A stretch of 25,908 bases of DNA, taken from a virus. The notes under the pieces were generated by a model. The model was not told the DNA's origin. It ran no database searches and saw nothing but the letters and a program-made list of their open reading frames with translations. Positions 15,963 through 22,995 of the stretch are shown here, one piece after another (position 1 is the stretch's first letter; every line of letters begins with the position of its first letter). Both the position numbers and the translations under genes were made by a program. Location of the stretch: IMG/VR virus record IMGVR_UViG_3300042939_000167, positions 1-25,908 of that record; one strand, written 5' to 3'.

Positions 15963-17497
15963 GGCCCTATCAGGCAGAGGCCGTTGACCTTGTACTGGAA
16001 CAGGGATCGCTGCTTCTCGCCCTGACCATGGGAGCAGGAAAGACTCGGGTAGCTATCGAGGCGGCTAACAGGTTGGCTGATGCCGGGGAAGTCTCCAGCA
16101 CGATTGTCTTCTGCACGAGCAGTCTGAAGTACCAGTGGGCTTCTGAGATCGAGAAGTGGTCGAGTGGTCGTTCCTGCGTAGTTATTGACGGGACTGCTGC
16201 GAAGCGGAAGCAGCTTTACAACGATTCGTTCGACTGTGACTTCATCATTATGAGCTACGAGATGCTGAATCGTGACTGGGTGAACGTCAGCTCCCTCAAT
16301 CCTGATCTCATCATTGCGGATGAAGTCACGATGATTAAGAGCCTGCGTGCTCAGAGGTCCAAGAGAATCAAGCAGCTCGCCAAGACCACTCGCTTCAGGC
16401 TTGGTCTCACGGGGCAGCCTGTGGAGAACCGACCGGAAGAGCTGTTCTCGATTATGGAGTTCGTTGAGCCCAGTGTTCTCGGTCCCTTCATGAAGTTTGA
16501 CCGCACGTTCATTGTGCGAGATCACTTCGGTAAACCACAGCGCTACCGCAATCTGGACACTCTCCGTTCCAAGCTCCGTACCGCTATGTACCGGAAGTCT
16601 CGTGACGACATCGCAGAGTTTCTTCCAGACATCAACTACATCGATCTTCCGGTGCCCCTGTACCCGAAGGCCCAGAAGCTCTACGACTTCATCGCTGATG
16701 ATCTGCTCTCTGTCCTCGACTCCTCCGACGGCCTCAGTTCTTTCGATCTCTCTGCTCACTACGGCCACGGGGCGGCTGACGCATCCAACAACAGGTTCAA
16801 GGGTGAGGTGATGTCTCGTATCACCGCTATGAGGTTGCTAGCCAACCACCCGGACCTTCTTCGGGCTTCTGGTGAGGACTTCGATGATGAAGACACATCG
16901 AGTGGTTCCAAGTACGCCTCGTACCTCAGAGAAGAGGGCTATCTCGACAAGCTGGAGACTCGGTCCTCCAAGCTCGACGCCCTGATGGAGTACATGACGG
17001 AACTGTCGGAAGAGATTCCTGACTACAAGCTCGTCATCTTCTGCGGGTTTAAACCAATGCTTGGGTTCATTGGACAGGAGCTTCGTAAACGGGGGATCGG
17101 CTTTACGTCAATGACCGGGGATACCTCATCTGAGGAGCGTCACCGTCGAATGGGCCTCTTCAACCAGAACCCCAATTGCCGGGTGTTTCTGTCCAGCGAC
17201 GCTGGGGCCTACGGGATCAACCTTGATTCTGGGACCCACCTGATCAATTTCGATCTCCCGTGGTCGGCAGGGGCGCTGGCTCAGCGAACGGCCCGGATCG
17301 ACAGAACCTCTTCAGAGCAACATAGCGTGGATGCGATATTTATGTACTGCTCTGACACCGTCGAGGAGTATCAATACAAGCTGCTCCAGTCCAAGCAGAT
17401 GATTGCTAAGGCTTTTGTTGACGGTAAGGGGTTTACAGCCACGGGATCCCTGTCGCTGGAGATGGATTCTCTCAGAATGTTCTTGAACAGCCGCTGA
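15929..17497 (+). CDS. SNF2-type superfamily 2 helicase/translocase
   Basis: A 522-residue SF2 protein. Motifs: Q-like LRPYQAEAV (11-19), Walker A MGAGKT (34-39), Ia FCTSSLKYQWASEI, Walker B/DExx IIADEVT (128-134), III LTGQPVENRPEELFS (160-174), then in the second RecA domain KLVIFCGF, FTSMTGDTSSEERHRRM, FLSSDAGAYGINL and VI QRTARIDR. This order is that of SNF2/RapA-like translocases. I start at ATG 15929 (GAGAG just upstream) because the in-frame extension to 15842 lies in the primase gene and is Arg-rich shadow sequence. It overlaps the primase by 34 bp. Phage homologues are often in replication or recombination modules, where they may remodel forks or strip proteins from DNA. Confidence 0.9.
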   Translation: MGTNDAHLPPLRPYQAEAVDLVLEQGSLLLALTMGAGKTRVAIEAANRLADAGEVSSTIVFCTSSLKYQWASEIEKWSSGRSCVVIDGTAAKRKQLYNDSFDCDFIIMSYEMLNRDWVNVSSLNPDLIIADEVTMIKSLRAQRSKRIKQLAKTTRFRLGLTGQPVENRPEELFSIMEFVEPSVLGPFMKFDRTFIVRDHFGKPQRYRNLDTLRSKLRTAMYRKSRDDIAEFLPDINYIDLPVPLYPKAQKLYDFIADDLLSVLDSSDGLSSFDLSAHYGHGAADASNNRFKGEVMSRITAMRLLANHPDLLRASGEDFDDEDTSSGSKYASYLREEGYLDKLETRSSKLDALMEYMTELSEEIPDYKLVIFCGFKPMLGFIGQELRKRGIGFTSMTGDTSSEERHRRMGLFNQNPNCRVFLSSDAGAYGINLDSGTHLINFDLPWSAGALAQRTARIDRTSSEQHSVDAIFMYCSDTVEEYQYKLLQSKQMIAKAFVDGKGFTATGSLSLEMDSLRMFLNSR

Positions 17498-17499
17498 GC

Positions 17500-17505
17500 T
17501 AGTCT
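17500..17505 (+). promoter_or_regulatory. Possible -10 hexamer of a leaderless endolysin promoter
   Basis: TAGTCT ends six bases before ATG 17512, the same geometry as the 24036 hexamer. No Shine-Dalgarno is visible before the endolysin. No good -35 is seen at 16-18 bases (TTGAAC at 17483 is too close), so this is weak. Confidence 0.3.
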
Positions 17506-17511
17506 ATGTAG

Positions 17512-18291
17512 ATGGCATCGGCTCAGGAAGTTCTGAAGGTTGCAGCAGACCAGATTGGGTATGTGGAGGGTCCTAACAACTGGACTCGGTTCTCGGCCGA
17601 AACCAACGGTGGGAAGTACCAGTACCAAGCGTGGTGTGGCACCTTCGTACAGTGGTGCTTTGAGCGCTGCCGAATGATTGAACCCAGTTCAGTTTGGACC
17701 CCCGGTGGTGCCGAGTCCTACTACCGGATGGGTCGCTGGGCTCCTCGGTACGAGCCAGCCCCCGGTTACGTCGTGTTCTTCGATTGGGGACAGTCCCAGA
17801 CTCGTAGCCGCACCGACCATGTCGGCTTTGTTGAGAGCGTGCAGAACGGTTCCATTACTTGTATTGAGGGCAACACCTCCAACGCTGATTGGAGTAATGG
17901 TGGTGCTGTCATGCGTAGAACTCGCAGCCTTGAGTTCGTCGTGGGCTACGGGAAGCCTCAGTATTCGGTCTCCGCTCCTGTGCCCCCGGTAAATATTGAC
18001 TGGGCGGCTCTTCGTCGTCTGGCCGCAGCCAAGCTGCTCAATGACGGTGTCGGTAGCATCGGAATCATCCGTCTCGGTTCCAGTGGGAGAGACGTAAAGC
18101 TCTGGCAGCAGGCACTCAACCTCGTTTCTGATGCCAAGCTGGCTGAGGATGGTTCATTTGGTCAGGCCACCCTGAAGAAGACCGTGGACTTCCAACGCTT
18201 CCTTCTGCTCAAGAGCGTGGATGGCATCGTCGGTCCGGAGACCAGATTCGTCATGGGGGTTTCGCTCGACAAGATCCGCAAGGGATCGTGA
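17512..18291 (+). CDS. Endolysin: CHAP amidase/endopeptidase with peptidoglycan-binding domain
   Basis: A 259-residue two-domain lysin. Residues 1-150 are a CHAP domain: catalytic Cys42 in AWCGTFVQWCF, His103 in RTDHVGFVESV, and Glu119/Asn121 in TCIEGNTS. Residues ~185-250 match a PG_binding_1 domain (IRLGSSGRDVKLWQQAL, EDGSFGQAT, VDFQRF, VDGIVGPET). There is no signal peptide or membrane segment, so release would need a holin. It would cleave cell-wall peptide cross-links at lysis. Unusually it sits between the SNF2 and deaminase genes in the replication region, apart from the tail lysin and with no holin beside it. The start codon lacks a visible RBS. Confidence 0.92.
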   Translation: MASAQEVLKVAADQIGYVEGPNNWTRFSAETNGGKYQYQAWCGTFVQWCFERCRMIEPSSVWTPGGAESYYRMGRWAPRYEPAPGYVVFFDWGQSQTRSRTDHVGFVESVQNGSITCIEGNTSNADWSNGGAVMRRTRSLEFVVGYGKPQYSVSAPVPPVNIDWAALRRLAAAKLLNDGVGSIGIIRLGSSGRDVKLWQQALNLVSDAKLAEDGSFGQATLKKTVDFQRFLLLKSVDGIVGPETRFVMGVSLDKIRKGS

Positions 18292-18292
18292 G

Positions 18293-18323
18293 CCGACCCG
18301 GCATCCACACTTGTGGGTGTCGG
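18293..18323 (+). terminator. Hairpin after endolysin, possible terminator
   Basis: CATCCAC (18302-18308) pairs with GTGGGTG (18313-18319), one G-T pair included, around a four-base loop; CCGA (18293-18296) and TCGG (18320-18323) can close an outer stem across a bulge. It begins two bases after the endolysin stop. There is no T-run. Confidence 0.4.
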
Positions 18324-18358
18324 TTGTGTAGGGATGTTCTGACTAAGGTCGCTTTGTC

Positions 18359-18377
18359 TGTGCAATCCTCCTGCACA
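18359..18377 (+). terminator. Short hairpin followed by TTTAT, possible terminator
   Basis: TGTGCA (18359-18364) and TGCACA (18372-18377) form a perfect 6-bp stem with a seven-base loop, followed by TTTAT. It lies just upstream of the direct repeats and promoter of the deaminase gene and could insulate that promoter from the endolysin transcript. Confidence 0.4.
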
Positions 18378-18384
18378 TTTATCT

Positions 18385-18419
18385 CTCGGTTGAGCAGCCA
18401 CACACCTCGGTTGGACAGC
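18385..18419 (+). repeat. 14-bp direct repeats overlapping the deaminase -35 (candidate operator)
   Basis: CTCGGTTGAGCAGC (18385-18398) and CTCGGTTGGACAGC (18406-18419) agree at 12 of 14 positions with a 21-bp period, two helical turns. The second copy contains the -35 hexamer. Tandem sites on one DNA face over a -35 are typical of regulator binding. Confidence 0.6.
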
Positions 18420-18440
18420 TCTCGGGGAGACGACTAATAC
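18411..18440 (+). promoter_or_regulatory. Promoter of deaminase gene, apparently leaderless
   Basis: TTGGAC (18411-18416), 18-base spacer, TAATAC (18435-18440). GTG 18449 follows eight bases after the -10, and no Shine-Dalgarno is present, so the transcript would begin at or within a base or two of the start codon. Confidence 0.5.
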
Positions 18441-18448
18441 TCAGGCCC

Positions 18449-18850
18449 GTGAGCATTGAGCAGGCGATACGAATCGCCAACTCCAATCAGTCCTACGACC
18501 GCTGGCCGTTGGGTGCAGTGATCGTTAAGGGCGGGAGCATTCAGTCGGTTGGGTGGTCTGCGCTAAAGACCGTTCCCCAGCACACCGGGTGCAGTGTTCA
18601 CGCTGAGGCCCACGCTCTACGCAGAATGAGAAACGAGGCGCACGGCTGCGTGATGTACGTAGCCCGTCGTCTTCGTAGGGGTGGGGTTGGTATGGCTAGG
18701 CCCTGTCCTGACTGCCAGAGGTTGATCATTCATAGCGGGATCAAGAGGGTCATCTACACCGTAGATTCCTCGACGCTTGGGGTCTGGAAGCCCCGCCAAG
18801 ACCTTCCAGATGAAATCCTTGACTATCAACTTCAGGTAATGGTAGCTTGA
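18449..18850 (+). CDS. Zinc-dependent cytidine/deoxycytidylate deaminase family protein
   Basis: A 133-residue protein with both deaminase signatures: HAE at residues 51-53 (SVHAEAHALRRM; His51 zinc ligand, Glu53 proton shuttle) and PCPDC at 85-89 (Cys86 and Cys89 zinc ligands), followed by LIIHSGIKRVIYT, the strand-helix that usually comes next. Phage members commonly convert dCMP to dUMP for thymidylate synthesis. The HAEAHAL form and short length also recall other family branches (riboflavin or tRNA deaminases), so the substrate is not certain. No thymidylate synthase is in this window. Its own promoter and operator-like repeats suggest it begins a new transcription unit. Confidence 0.85.
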   Translation: MSIEQAIRIANSNQSYDRWPLGAVIVKGGSIQSVGWSALKTVPQHTGCSVHAEAHALRRMRNEAHGCVMYVARRLRRGGVGMARPCPDCQRLIIHSGIKRVIYTVDSSTLGVWKPRQDLPDEILDYQLQVMVA

Positions 18851-18855
18851 GTGCC

Positions 18856-18911
18856 GGATCGGCGGGCTTGCTGCGCTCTCTCCTCCCCTTCTGTGTCAGG
18901 CCCGCCGATCC
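18856..18911 (+). repeat. Perfect 12-bp inverted repeat with pyrimidine-rich loop
   Basis: GGATCGGCGGGC (18856-18867) and GCCCGCCGATCC (18900-18911) pair perfectly, enclosing a 32-base loop. The loop contains TCCTCC (18881-18886), complementary to the GAGGA ribosome-binding site (18927-18931) of the next gene. It fills most of the 87-bp gap between the deaminase and the following GTG. It could be an mRNA element controlling translation, a processing site or an operator. Confidence 0.9.
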
Positions 18912-18937
18912 ACCCATCGTCTTACCGAGGAATAGCC

Positions 18938-19477
18938 GTGAACGACATCGACCCCACAACCCAACTGCTCGCAGACCTTGAGCAGCACCTGAAGTCCCGC
19001 CAGATGCGTGAAACAGCGCAGGGTATGGAGGACAAGTACAAGAAGCGGATCAAAGACACTCTGCCTTACGTCAACGGCACCGAGAAGGACTCCAAGGGCT
19101 CGTACATCTTCAACCTCGATGGCAAGAAGATGGCAGGAAAGTATGTCAGCTCTGTGAAGTTGGAGCGCCGCTCGTCGTTGACCTTGGTTCCGGAGAAGGT
19201 CGAAGAGCTTCTTCCGAAGGAGTTCTACAGCAAGGTCTTCCGGGTTCGTGTAGAGTTCACCGTCCCATCCGAGCTGTTCTCTCTGGAATCAATCAGTTCT
19301 TTCGACCAGCTACAGGACGCCGAGGGCGTTAACGAGTTTGAGGTAACGAGAGAGATCGATGAGGATGCTCTTCTCGCCCTCAACTACTCCGACCTCCTCA
19401 GCGACGAGTTGCTCAAGCAAATGTACGAAGAGACACGGGAAACCTTTGCCCTGAAGGTGGCATTCATCGATGACTGA
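18938..19477 (+). CDS. Conserved-type phage protein of unknown function
   Basis: A 179-residue protein that I do not recognise. GTG 18938 is chosen because GAGGAA (18927-18932) lies five bases upstream and residues from here are well ordered; the in-frame extension to 18851 would translate the hairpin. Residues 5-45 form a charged helix (LLADLEQHLKSRQMRETAQG), residues ~55-115 a beta-rich basic segment (YIFNLDGKKMAGKYV, VKLERRSSLTL), and the C-terminal 60 residues are acidic and helical. It lacks Cys clusters, signal peptide and membrane segments. Its location in front of the MerR-like, SSB and polymerase genes suggests a DNA metabolism accessory, but this is only context. Confidence 0.7.
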   Translation: MNDIDPTTQLLADLEQHLKSRQMRETAQGMEDKYKKRIKDTLPYVNGTEKDSKGSYIFNLDGKKMAGKYVSSVKLERRSSLTLVPEKVEELLPKEFYSKVFRVRVEFTVPSELFSLESISSFDQLQDAEGVNEFEVTREIDEDALLALNYSDLLSDELLKQMYEETRETFALKVAFIDD

Positions 19478-19937
19478 TCATGATCCCTTCGCCTTGTTTG
19501 ATGATCTCAAGGACTACCCGGGCAAGCGCCTACCAGTGAACCGCAAGGCGAAGGATGTCTCCGGTCCTCCAGACGAGGACCCTTGGGACGCTAAGCCCGC
19601 TATCTACGTCTTCAACGGGCAGTCGAAGGAGTTCTTCACGATTGGGCACCTATCCAAGGCCCTCAATCGGTCACCGGTCACTCTCCGTTCTTGGGAGAAG
19701 AAGGGCTTGCTCCCTCGGAGCCCATACCGCTCTCCCGCTCCCAAGACATCTTTCATCAACGGTCCCCCCAAGGGCAGGCGCCTTTGGACTAGGGATCAGA
19801 TTGAAGGTCTTCTGCACATTGCAGAGGAAGAAGGTTGCATCGTTGATGCCAACCGAACAGCTCCTAGTGAACAGTTCACACAGCGAGTTGCACAGCTATT
19901 CAAAACCCTCAGAGAACAGGAACAGTCACATGCCTAA
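19470..19937 (+). CDS. MerR-type helix-turn-helix DNA-binding protein
   Basis: A 155-residue protein. Residues ~55-85 contain the MerR-like winged helix (EFFTIGHLSKALNRSPVTLR, then SWEKKGLLP) and residues ~102-122 complete it (GRRLWTRDQIEGLLHIAEEE). The usual long dimerisation helix is reduced to a short C-terminal segment (FTQRVAQLFKTLREQ), and no metal- or drug-binding part is present, as in phage excisionase or terminase-small-like MerR proteins. The N-terminal 45 residues are polar and probably flexible. It overlaps the upstream gene by 8 bp (ATGACTGA) and the SSB gene by 8 bp. It may regulate the replication operon or bind phage DNA sites architecturally. Confidence 0.8.
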   Translation: MTDHDPFALFDDLKDYPGKRLPVNRKAKDVSGPPDEDPWDAKPAIYVFNGQSKEFFTIGHLSKALNRSPVTLRSWEKKGLLPRSPYRSPAPKTSFINGPPKGRRLWTRDQIEGLLHIAEEEGCIVDANRTAPSEQFTQRVAQLFKTLREQEQSHA

Positions 19938-20610
19938 GCCCCTAGACGATGAGTTCATTCCGGAAGGAAGCGCTCCTGTAGCACAGCCCCAGCAGGCTCC
20001 CGCAGGAAAGCTGCGCCGTGGATGGAGCGCCGGTCAGTCCGTCATGGACAGCGGGTCCAACTACACGCAGGCCCTGAAGCTGGACTCCAACACCCAGATC
20101 ATCAAGTTCTTGGAGGACGAGCCATACGCCGCCTTCCAGCGTCACTGGATTCGGCGGGTCTCTGCCAACGGCAACACGGTCAACCGCCCCTACGTCTGTC
20201 TGGAGTCAGTGGGGCAGAACTGTCCTCTTTGCTCCGCTCTCGGAGATCGGCCACAGGCCGTTTCCTCGTTCAATGTCGCTCTGATCGGCGATGACGGGGT
20301 CCCGGTTCTGAAGACATGGGACGTGGGCTCCCGGATCTTCAAGGCCATCCTGAACTTCTCCAAGGACAGCAAGTTCGGCCCCCTGACCCGGGGTTACTAC
20401 GCCGTTCACAAGACCGGCACTGGCACCCAGAGCCAGACGAACCTCCTCCCCATCAAGTCCGACGCAGCCCTGTTGGACGACTACAGCGTTCAGCCACCGA
20501 CCCCGGAGTCCCTCTCCTCACTCGGTCTGTACGACTCGTCGGCCATCACGATCCCTTCCCTGAAGGAGCTTCAGGAGATCGTTGCTGAGATGTCGGACGA
20601 TGCCTACTGA
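19930..20610 (+). CDS. gp32-like single-stranded DNA-binding protein
   Basis: A 226-residue protein with a candidate zinc site His72, Cys90, Cys98, Cys101 (RHWIRR ... YVCLE ... QNCPLC). T4 gp32 uses the order His-Cys-Cys-Cys, ending in C-x2-C, for its structural zinc. The surrounding strands (TQIIKFLEDEPYAAFQRHWI, SSFNVALIGDDGVPVL) fit an OB-like core, and the last residues are acidic (EIVAEMSDDAY), like SSB tails that recruit partners. ATG 19930 is the start; the longer in-frame reading to 19555 is a shadow of the MerR gene. Adjacent to the polymerase gene, it would coat ssDNA at the fork and coordinate polymerase and RecA. Confidence 0.75.
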   Translation: MPKPLDDEFIPEGSAPVAQPQQAPAGKLRRGWSAGQSVMDSGSNYTQALKLDSNTQIIKFLEDEPYAAFQRHWIRRVSANGNTVNRPYVCLESVGQNCPLCSALGDRPQAVSSFNVALIGDDGVPVLKTWDVGSRIFKAILNFSKDSKFGPLTRGYYAVHKTGTGTQSQTNLLPIKSDAALLDDYSVQPPTPESLSSLGLYDSSAITIPSLKELQEIVAEMSDDAY

Positions 20611-22627
20611 CCTAACAGACCGGTTCATCCCGAGGCCCAACCTGATTCTCTCGGAGGAGGAGCTGCGGTCTGCCGTAGACCTCCTCCTCCGAGAGGAGTA
20701 TTTCGTGGTAGACGTTGAGACTGACGGTCTCGACTTCATCCTCAACGATGTCATGTGGGTTGGTCTGGCCGCTCCCGGTCTGCGGTATCTGATCCCACTG
20801 TCTCATCCGAACGGACACCTACTTGAGCCTGCACAGGTCAAGGAGGTTCCCGACATGAGCACGGTTCGGCCATACAAGCGGAACCCGTCGATGTTCACCA
20901 AGCCCAAGATGCAGAAGGTGCATTCTCCTGCGGTCTTCTCGGCTCCTCCTGACCAGATTCGTCCGGACAGGGCATTTGCCATCATGGAGCCCCTGTTCTT
21001 CAGCGACATCACCAAGGTCGGTCACAATCTGAAGTTCGACCTCAAGAGCATCGCCAAGTACTACGGGAGGATCCCCACAGGCCCCTATGCCGACACGATC
21101 ATCTTGATGCACCTTCTGGACGAGAACCGAGCTACATACGGACTGAAGGACCTCACCACGAGCTGGTTGTTGGGTATTGCCGCACAGAACCCTGACGTTC
21201 GGAAGCGCTTTTACCCGGAGCTTGGTAAGGGCGGCATCGCCAACTTCTCCATCGATGACATCGGCACTTACCTTCAGAGGGACATCACTTACACGCTCTG
21301 GCTCTACAAGAGGTTCCTCCCGACCCTGTCAGAGACTCTGGCGTCTGTGTTCAAGTTTGAGATGGACGTTTACCGGGTCCTGATGCAAGTTGAGTACGAC
21401 GGGATCAAGGTTGACCCTGACTCGATTGCGGCTCTCAGCAAGCTCGTGGATGACGAGATCAATGTTCTCTCTACAGATATCTGGAAGATCTGTGGGGAGA
21501 CGTTTGAGCTGACCAATGTCGACCGCCGCAAGCACTTCCTGTTCTCCTCAAAGGAGGAGGGTGGTCAAGGTCTGACCCCTAAGGGGTTCACGAAGACAGG
21601 TAAGGCCAAGCTGGACAAGTCGAGTCTTAGCGACTTCGCCGAGACCAACGAATTGGCTCGCCTGTTCTTTGAGTACACCGAGCGGGCAAAACTCAAGAGT
21701 TCGTTCGTGGACCCCTATCAAGAGGAGTTCATTCACTCTCGTACGAAGAGAACCCACGCTGGGTTCAAGCAGCACGGCACGGCCACCGGGAGGCTCTCCT
21801 CCTCAGAGCCCAATCTTCAGCAGATCCCCGCTCACAGCGAGCTTGGCAAAGAGTTCCGGCGCTGCTTCATCCCAGAACCCGGGGGAAAGCTCATCGTGGC
21901 TGACTACGACCAGATTGAGCTTCGTGCCATCGCCTTTCACTCACGGGACTCGGAGATGATGCGACTCTTCCGTGATGGAGAAGATGTTCACCGTAACGCT
22001 GCTGCTGCCATGTTCAGTATTGACCCAGAGGATGTCACTCCGGACCAGCGCTCCATTGGGAAGACCTTCAACTTCGCTGTCGGCTACGGGGCTATGCCCA
22101 GCAAGCTGGCAACAATTACTGGCCTTCCCCTGAAGACCTGTGAAGAGTTGATTGATCGATACTTCGCTAGGTTCTCACGGCTCGTGCCGTGGAAGCAGGA
22201 GATTGTTGCCGAAGCAGTGAAGCATGGTAATCGTCTAGACCCGATCAACTTCCCGCCGTATGTTGCTATCCCACCATTCGGTAGGAAGAGGCGGCTACCC
22301 GACTTGTTCAGCGACGATAACTATGCAGTCATGCGTGCCCAGCGACAGGCAGTGAACGCTGTGATTCAGGGGTTTGCTTCGTACGTCATGAAGATCGCTA
22401 CATTGCAGCTCGCCGCTGCTTTGGAGGACACTTCTGCACGTATCGTTGCTCAGGTACACGACGAGATGGTGGTCGAAGTTCTTGACCAGACAGAGGTAGA
22501 CGATGTCTACCGTCTCGTCATCGACTCGATGGAAAGCGTGTTCATCGATGGAAAGCCCGTATTCGGAAGCGTGCCGCTGATCGCATCAGGCGGCATCGGA
22601 GACAACTGGGTGGAGGCCAAGGTATGA
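20600..22627 (+). CDS. polA: Family A DNA polymerase with 3'-5' exonuclease
   Basis: A 675-residue replicative polymerase. Exonuclease motifs: I VVDVETDGL (Asp38, Glu40), II GHNLKFDLKS (Asn143, Asp147), III TYLQRDIT (Tyr224, Asp228). Polymerase motifs: TGRLSSSEPNLQQIP (396-410), A VADYDQIELR (Asp435, Glu440), B RSIGKTFNFAVGYG (Lys488, Tyr496), C AQVHDEMVVEV (His620, Asp621, Glu622). There is no 5'-3' exonuclease domain. All proofreading and catalytic residues appear present. The start is either ATG 20600 (11-bp overlap with the SSB gene) or TTG 20582, which has a better placed GGAG at 20574-20577; I prefer ATG. A 15-bp perfect inverted repeat lies 48 bases inside the gene. Confidence 0.95.
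   Translation: MPTDLTDRFIPRPNLILSEEELRSAVDLLLREEYFVVDVETDGLDFILNDVMWVGLAAPGLRYLIPLSHPNGHLLEPAQVKEVPDMSTVRPYKRNPSMFTKPKMQKVHSPAVFSAPPDQIRPDRAFAIMEPLFFSDITKVGHNLKFDLKSIAKYYGRIPTGPYADTIILMHLLDENRATYGLKDLTTSWLLGIAAQNPDVRKRFYPELGKGGIANFSIDDIGTYLQRDITYTLWLYKRFLPTLSETLASVFKFEMDVYRVLMQVEYDGIKVDPDSIAALSKLVDDEINVLSTDIWKICGETFELTNVDRRKHFLFSSKEEGGQGLTPKGFTKTGKAKLDKSSLSDFAETNELARLFFEYTERAKLKSSFVDPYQEEFIHSRTKRTHAGFKQHGTATGRLSSSEPNLQQIPAHSELGKEFRRCFIPEPGGKLIVADYDQIELRAIAFHSRDSEMMRLFRDGEDVHRNAAAAMFSIDPEDVTPDQRSIGKTFNFAVGYGAMPSKLATITGLPLKTCEELIDRYFARFSRLVPWKQEIVAEAVKHGNRLDPINFPPYVAIPPFGRKRRLPDLFSDDNYAVMRAQRQAVNAVIQGFASYVMKIATLQLAAALEDTSARIVAQVHDEMVVEVLDQTEVDDVYRLVIDSMESVFIDGKPVFGSVPLIASGGIGDNWVEAKV
20648..20695 (+). 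repeat. 15-bp perfect inverted repeat near 5' end of polymerase gene
   Basis: CTCTCGGAGGAGGAG (20648-20662) and CTCCTCCTCCGAGAG (20681-20695) pair exactly around an 18-base loop, which itself has GTCT (20668-20671) pairing with AGAC (20677-20680), stacking next to the main stem. It encodes the SEEEL...LLLREE stretch. The left arm carries a strong Shine-Dalgarno-like run that the hairpin would bury. Confidence 0.95.
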
Positions 22628-22995
22628 GTGATAAATCATGGTGGGCTAAGCAGATGGGGGCAACGCCTCCACCGCCACCCCCTCCGGTGGCCCCGCATGC
22701 GCCGACCTACCCGGCCAGCTATCAACAGGCCCCGCAGGTTCCGCAGCAGATGCCTCAACAGCAAGCGGTACAGCCTCAGGTGACGATTGACAACATCGCC
22801 CAAATGGCTGAGTACTGGCAGGGGGGTGAGGCCACGAGAACGGAGACTCAGCGCTGCCCGAAGTGTGGCGGTAACCATTTCTTCTCTAGATCGCAGGGAG
22901 CACACAGGGGTCCTGCCCCCGCTCCCATGTGCGCCGACTGTGGATTCAACGGACTATTCGACCAAGGTGACCCAAGTACGTGGGGGACGGTATGA
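22624..22995 (+). CDS. Zinc-ribbon protein with proline/glutamine-rich N-terminus
   Basis: A 123-residue protein between polymerase and RecA. Residues 15-55 are low complexity (a run of seven Pro, then Gln/Pro repeats). Residues 78-108 form a zinc ribbon: Cys78-x2-Cys81 (RCPKCGG) and Cys103-x2-Cys106 (MCADCGF). GGAGG at 22612-22616 precedes ATG 22624, which overlaps the polymerase stop (ATGA), and the gene ends in an ATGA overlap with recA. Such small zinc-ribbon proteins may bridge replication and recombination proteins or bind nucleic acid; no specific function is known to me. Confidence 0.8.
   Translation: MSDKSWWAKQMGATPPPPPPPVAPHAPTYPASYQQAPQVPQQMPQQQAVQPQVTIDNIAQMAEYWQGGEATRTETQRCPKCGGNHFFSRSQGAHRGPAPAPMCADCGFNGLFDQGDPSTWGTV

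Noticed and set aside
15863-16768. 301-residue minus-strand ORF opposite the SNF2 gene
   Set aside because: Despite its length, the plus frame carries all SF2 motifs; the minus product has no recognisable domain or start signals.
18435-18440. TAATAC resembling the start of a T7-type promoter
   Set aside because: Only six bases match, the rest of the 20-bp T7-like consensus is missing and no single-subunit RNA polymerase gene is seen; spacing fits a sigma70-type -10.
19555-19929. 125-residue extension of the SSB reading frame
   Set aside because: Entirely overlaps the well supported MerR-type gene in another frame and is Ser/Arg/Leu-rich as expected of shadow translation.
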